A stretch of DNA of 14,264 nucleotides from CABRXV01 sp900754955 (GTDB taxonomy: Bacteria > Actinomycetota > Coriobacteriia > Coriobacteriales > Eggerthellaceae). The notes beneath the pieces were generated by a model. It was not told the DNA's origin. It searched no databases and saw only the letters and a list, made by a program, of their open reading frames with translations. The DNA is taken from NCBI GenBank assembly GCA_902475005.1, contig CABRXV010000050.1, positions 1-14,264 of the forward strand. The letters are read 5' to 3'. The position numbers and the translations under genes were made by a program. Below are positions 12,924-14,264 of the stretch, one piece after another (positions within the stretch are counted from its first letter, which is position 1; every line of letters begins with the position of its first letter).

Positions 12924-14201
12924 GTGGCTTTGATCGTTGCTAAGTTCGGCGGAACGAGCGTTGCCTCGCCCGAACGCATCAAGAACGTCGCGAAGCGCCT
13001 CGTGGGCATGCGGCAGCAGGGCAACCAGGTGGTTGCCGTGGTGTCGGCGATGGGCAAGACGACCGACGAGCTCATGGGGCTTTCCCGCGCTGTGACGTCC
13101 GACCCGCCCACGCGCGAGCTCGACCGTCTGCTGTCCACGGGCGAGCAGGTGTCCATGACGCTGCTGGCCATGGCGATTGACGCGCTCGGCTACAAGGCCA
13201 TGAGCTTCACGGGCCGCCAGGCGGGCATCGAGACCGATGGCGTGCACGGCAAGGCCAAGATCGTGAAGGTTCACAACGAGCGCATCTTGGCGGCGCTCGA
13301 CGAGGGCGCCATCCCCGTGGTGGCGGGTTTCCAGGGCATCGACGCCAACGGCGACATGACCACGCTCGGGCGCGGCGGCTCCGACACCACGGCCGTGGCG
13401 ATCGCCTGGGGCATCAACGCCGACGTGTGCGAGATCTACTCCGACGTTGACGGCGTGTACACCACCGACCCGCGCATTGCGCCGCGTGCCCGCAAGCTCA
13501 ACCAGATCTCGTACGACGACATGCTCGAGCTTTCGAGCGCAGGCTCGGGCGTGCTGCAAGCGCGCGCCGTTGAGTTCGCGCGCAAGTGGAAGGTCGTCAT
13601 TCACTCCCGCTCCGCATTCTCCGATGCGGAAGGCACCTACATCAAGGAGGACTCCGACATGGAAGAAGCCGTCATCACCGGCATTGCCCACGACACGTCC
13701 GAGGTGAAGGTCACCATCCGTCGCGTGCCCGACAACACGGGCGTGGCCGCGAAGGTGTTCTCGGCGCTGGCCGGCAACATGGTGAGCGTCGACATGATCA
13801 TCCAGAACATCTCGCAGGACGGCTACACCGACATCAGCTTCACCTGCCCTGCCGCCGATCTTCCGCGTGCAAAGGAGACGGTTGAGCGCGTGCTGCCCGA
13901 CATCAACGCGAACGAATATGTGGTCGACGAGGACATCGCCAAGGTGAGCCTTGTGGGCACGGGCATGAAGTCGTCGCCGGGCGTGGCGGCGCGCGCGTTC
14001 AGCATTCTCGGCGAGAACGGCATCAACATCCTCGCGATTTCCACGTCGCCCATCCGCCTGTCGGTCATCGTCGACGCGGCGCAGGTGACGCAGGCGGTGC
14101 GCGCGCTGCACACCGCGTTCGGCCTCGACTCCGACAGCGTGTTCGAGGAGACGCAGCTTTCCGCCGAGGAAGTGGCTGCGAAGATGAAGAAGGGACGGTA
14201 A
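12924..14201 (+). CDS. lysC: Aspartate kinase, alpha subunit (full length)
   Basis: The enzyme phosphorylates aspartate in the first step of the pathway to lysine, threonine and methionine. Its 425 residues begin with the kinase domain: KFGGTSVASPERI (7-19), TLGRGGSDTTAVAIAWGIN (about 148-166) and CEIYSDVDGVYTTDPRI (about 169-185). Two regulatory ACT domains follow: VKVTIRRVPDNTGVAAKVFSAL with VDMIIQNISQDGYTDISFTC, and VSLVGTGMKSSPGVAARAFSILGENGINILAISTSPIRLSVIVD. This arrangement is that of the alpha2beta2 feedback-inhibited aspartokinases of Gram-positives. The start is a GTG with a weak purine-rich upstream sequence (AGAGAAACGG). It has its own extended -10; the next gene lies beyond the window, so linkage to asd cannot be judged. 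Confidence 0.96.
   Translation: MALIVAKFGGTSVASPERIKNVAKRLVGMRQQGNQVVAVVSAMGKTTDELMGLSRAVTSDPPTRELDRLLSTGEQVSMTLLAMAIDALGYKAMSFTGRQAGIETDGVHGKAKIVKVHNERILAALDEGAIPVVAGFQGIDANGDMTTLGRGGSDTTAVAIAWGINADVCEIYSDVDGVYTTDPRIAPRARKLNQISYDDMLELSSAGSGVLQARAVEFARKWKVVIHSRSAFSDAEGTYIKEDSDMEEAVITGIAHDTSEVKVTIRRVPDNTGVAAKVFSALAGNMVSVDMIIQNISQDGYTDISFTCPAADLPRAKETVERVLPDINANEYVVDEDIAKVSLVGTGMKSSPGVAARAFSILGENGINILAISTSPIRLSVIVDAAQVTQAVRALHTAFGLDSDSVFEETQLSAEEVAAKMKKGR
13659..14201 (+). CDS. Aspartate kinase beta subunit from an in-frame internal start
   Basis: Inside the aspartokinase frame, a perfect AAGGAGG (13644-13650) lies 8 nt before ATG codon 246, which starts MEEAVITGIAHDTSEVKV. Translation from here gives a 180-residue protein consisting only of the two ACT domains. 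This is the position at which aspartokinase genes of Bacillus subtilis and Corynebacterium glutamicum start their separate regulatory beta subunit. The internal Shine-Dalgarno is much stronger than that of the full-length start. Use in this organism is inferred. Confidence 0.8.
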   Translation: MEEAVITGIAHDTSEVKVTIRRVPDNTGVAAKVFSALAGNMVSVDMIIQNISQDGYTDISFTCPAADLPRAKETVERVLPDINANEYVVDEDIAKVSLVGTGMKSSPGVAARAFSILGENGINILAISTSPIRLSVIVDAAQVTQAVRALHTAFGLDSDSVFEETQLSAEEVAAKMKKGR

Positions 14202-14264
14202 GGGGTTCGTTCCGTCGGTGCTGCGCGCGGCTCTGGCGGCACAGCTGGCGCTCCAAGCCCTCCT

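Noticed and set aside
12867..14111. Long minus-strand open frame opposite aspartokinase
   Set aside because: It is an antisense shadow, rich in His/Arg/Val, with no motif; aspartokinase is certain on the other strand.

Overview
The window is high-GC bacterial chromosome. Gene content and order (smc, ftsY, ffh, a separate monocistronic aspartokinase, UMF1 and EamA transporters) and the codon usage suggest an actinobacterial lineage, most likely Coriobacteriia/Eggerthellaceae. That placement is an inference from protein style, not a database match. Most of the window is a conserved housekeeping backbone. The stretch from about 2.2 to 4.3 kb is different: visibly more AT-rich, with a toxin-antitoxin pair and small envelope genes, and it reads as an accessory insertion.

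Layout. The left edge (2-2185, +) is the C-terminal 727 residues of the chromosome condensin SMC (hinge, coiled coil, ATPase head). Next, on the minus strand, come a Ser/Asp-rich lipoprotein (2845-3300), a 27-residue single-TM microprotein (2752-2835) and a four-TM membrane protein of unknown function (2363-2785). Divergent from these on the plus strand is a Phd/YefM-like antitoxin plus RelE/ParE-like toxin pair (3603-4273), with an inverted-repeat operator candidate upstream. The backbone resumes with ftsY (4505-5902), followed with almost no spacing by a GNAT acetyltransferase, a YbaK-type aminoacyl-tRNA deacylase and a beta-carbonic anhydrase (to 7500), then a hairpin terminator. ffh follows with its own -10 element (7698-9104). 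SMC, the SRP receptor FtsY and the SRP protein Ffh therefore lie close together, consistent with an ancestral smc-ftsY-ffh cluster interrupted by accessory genes.

The right half holds a minus-strand zinc-dependent phospholipase C-like protein convergent with ffh (9249-10211). A UMF1/Atg22-type MFS transporter is divergent from it (10396-11634). An EamA-family transporter follows, with an intrinsic terminator in its leader (11856-12818), and then aspartokinase (12924-14201). The aspartokinase gene carries a Shine-Dalgarno and ATG inside the frame that should yield a separate beta subunit.

The most notable observations are these: an FtsY whose acidic domain is attached at the C-terminus and ends in a basic/aromatic tail; the internal beta-subunit start in aspartokinase; the promoter-terminator-gene layout before the EamA gene; and the small accessory island with a microprotein. 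I see no CRISPR array, tRNA, rRNA, insertion sequence or clearly new multi-gene defence system.
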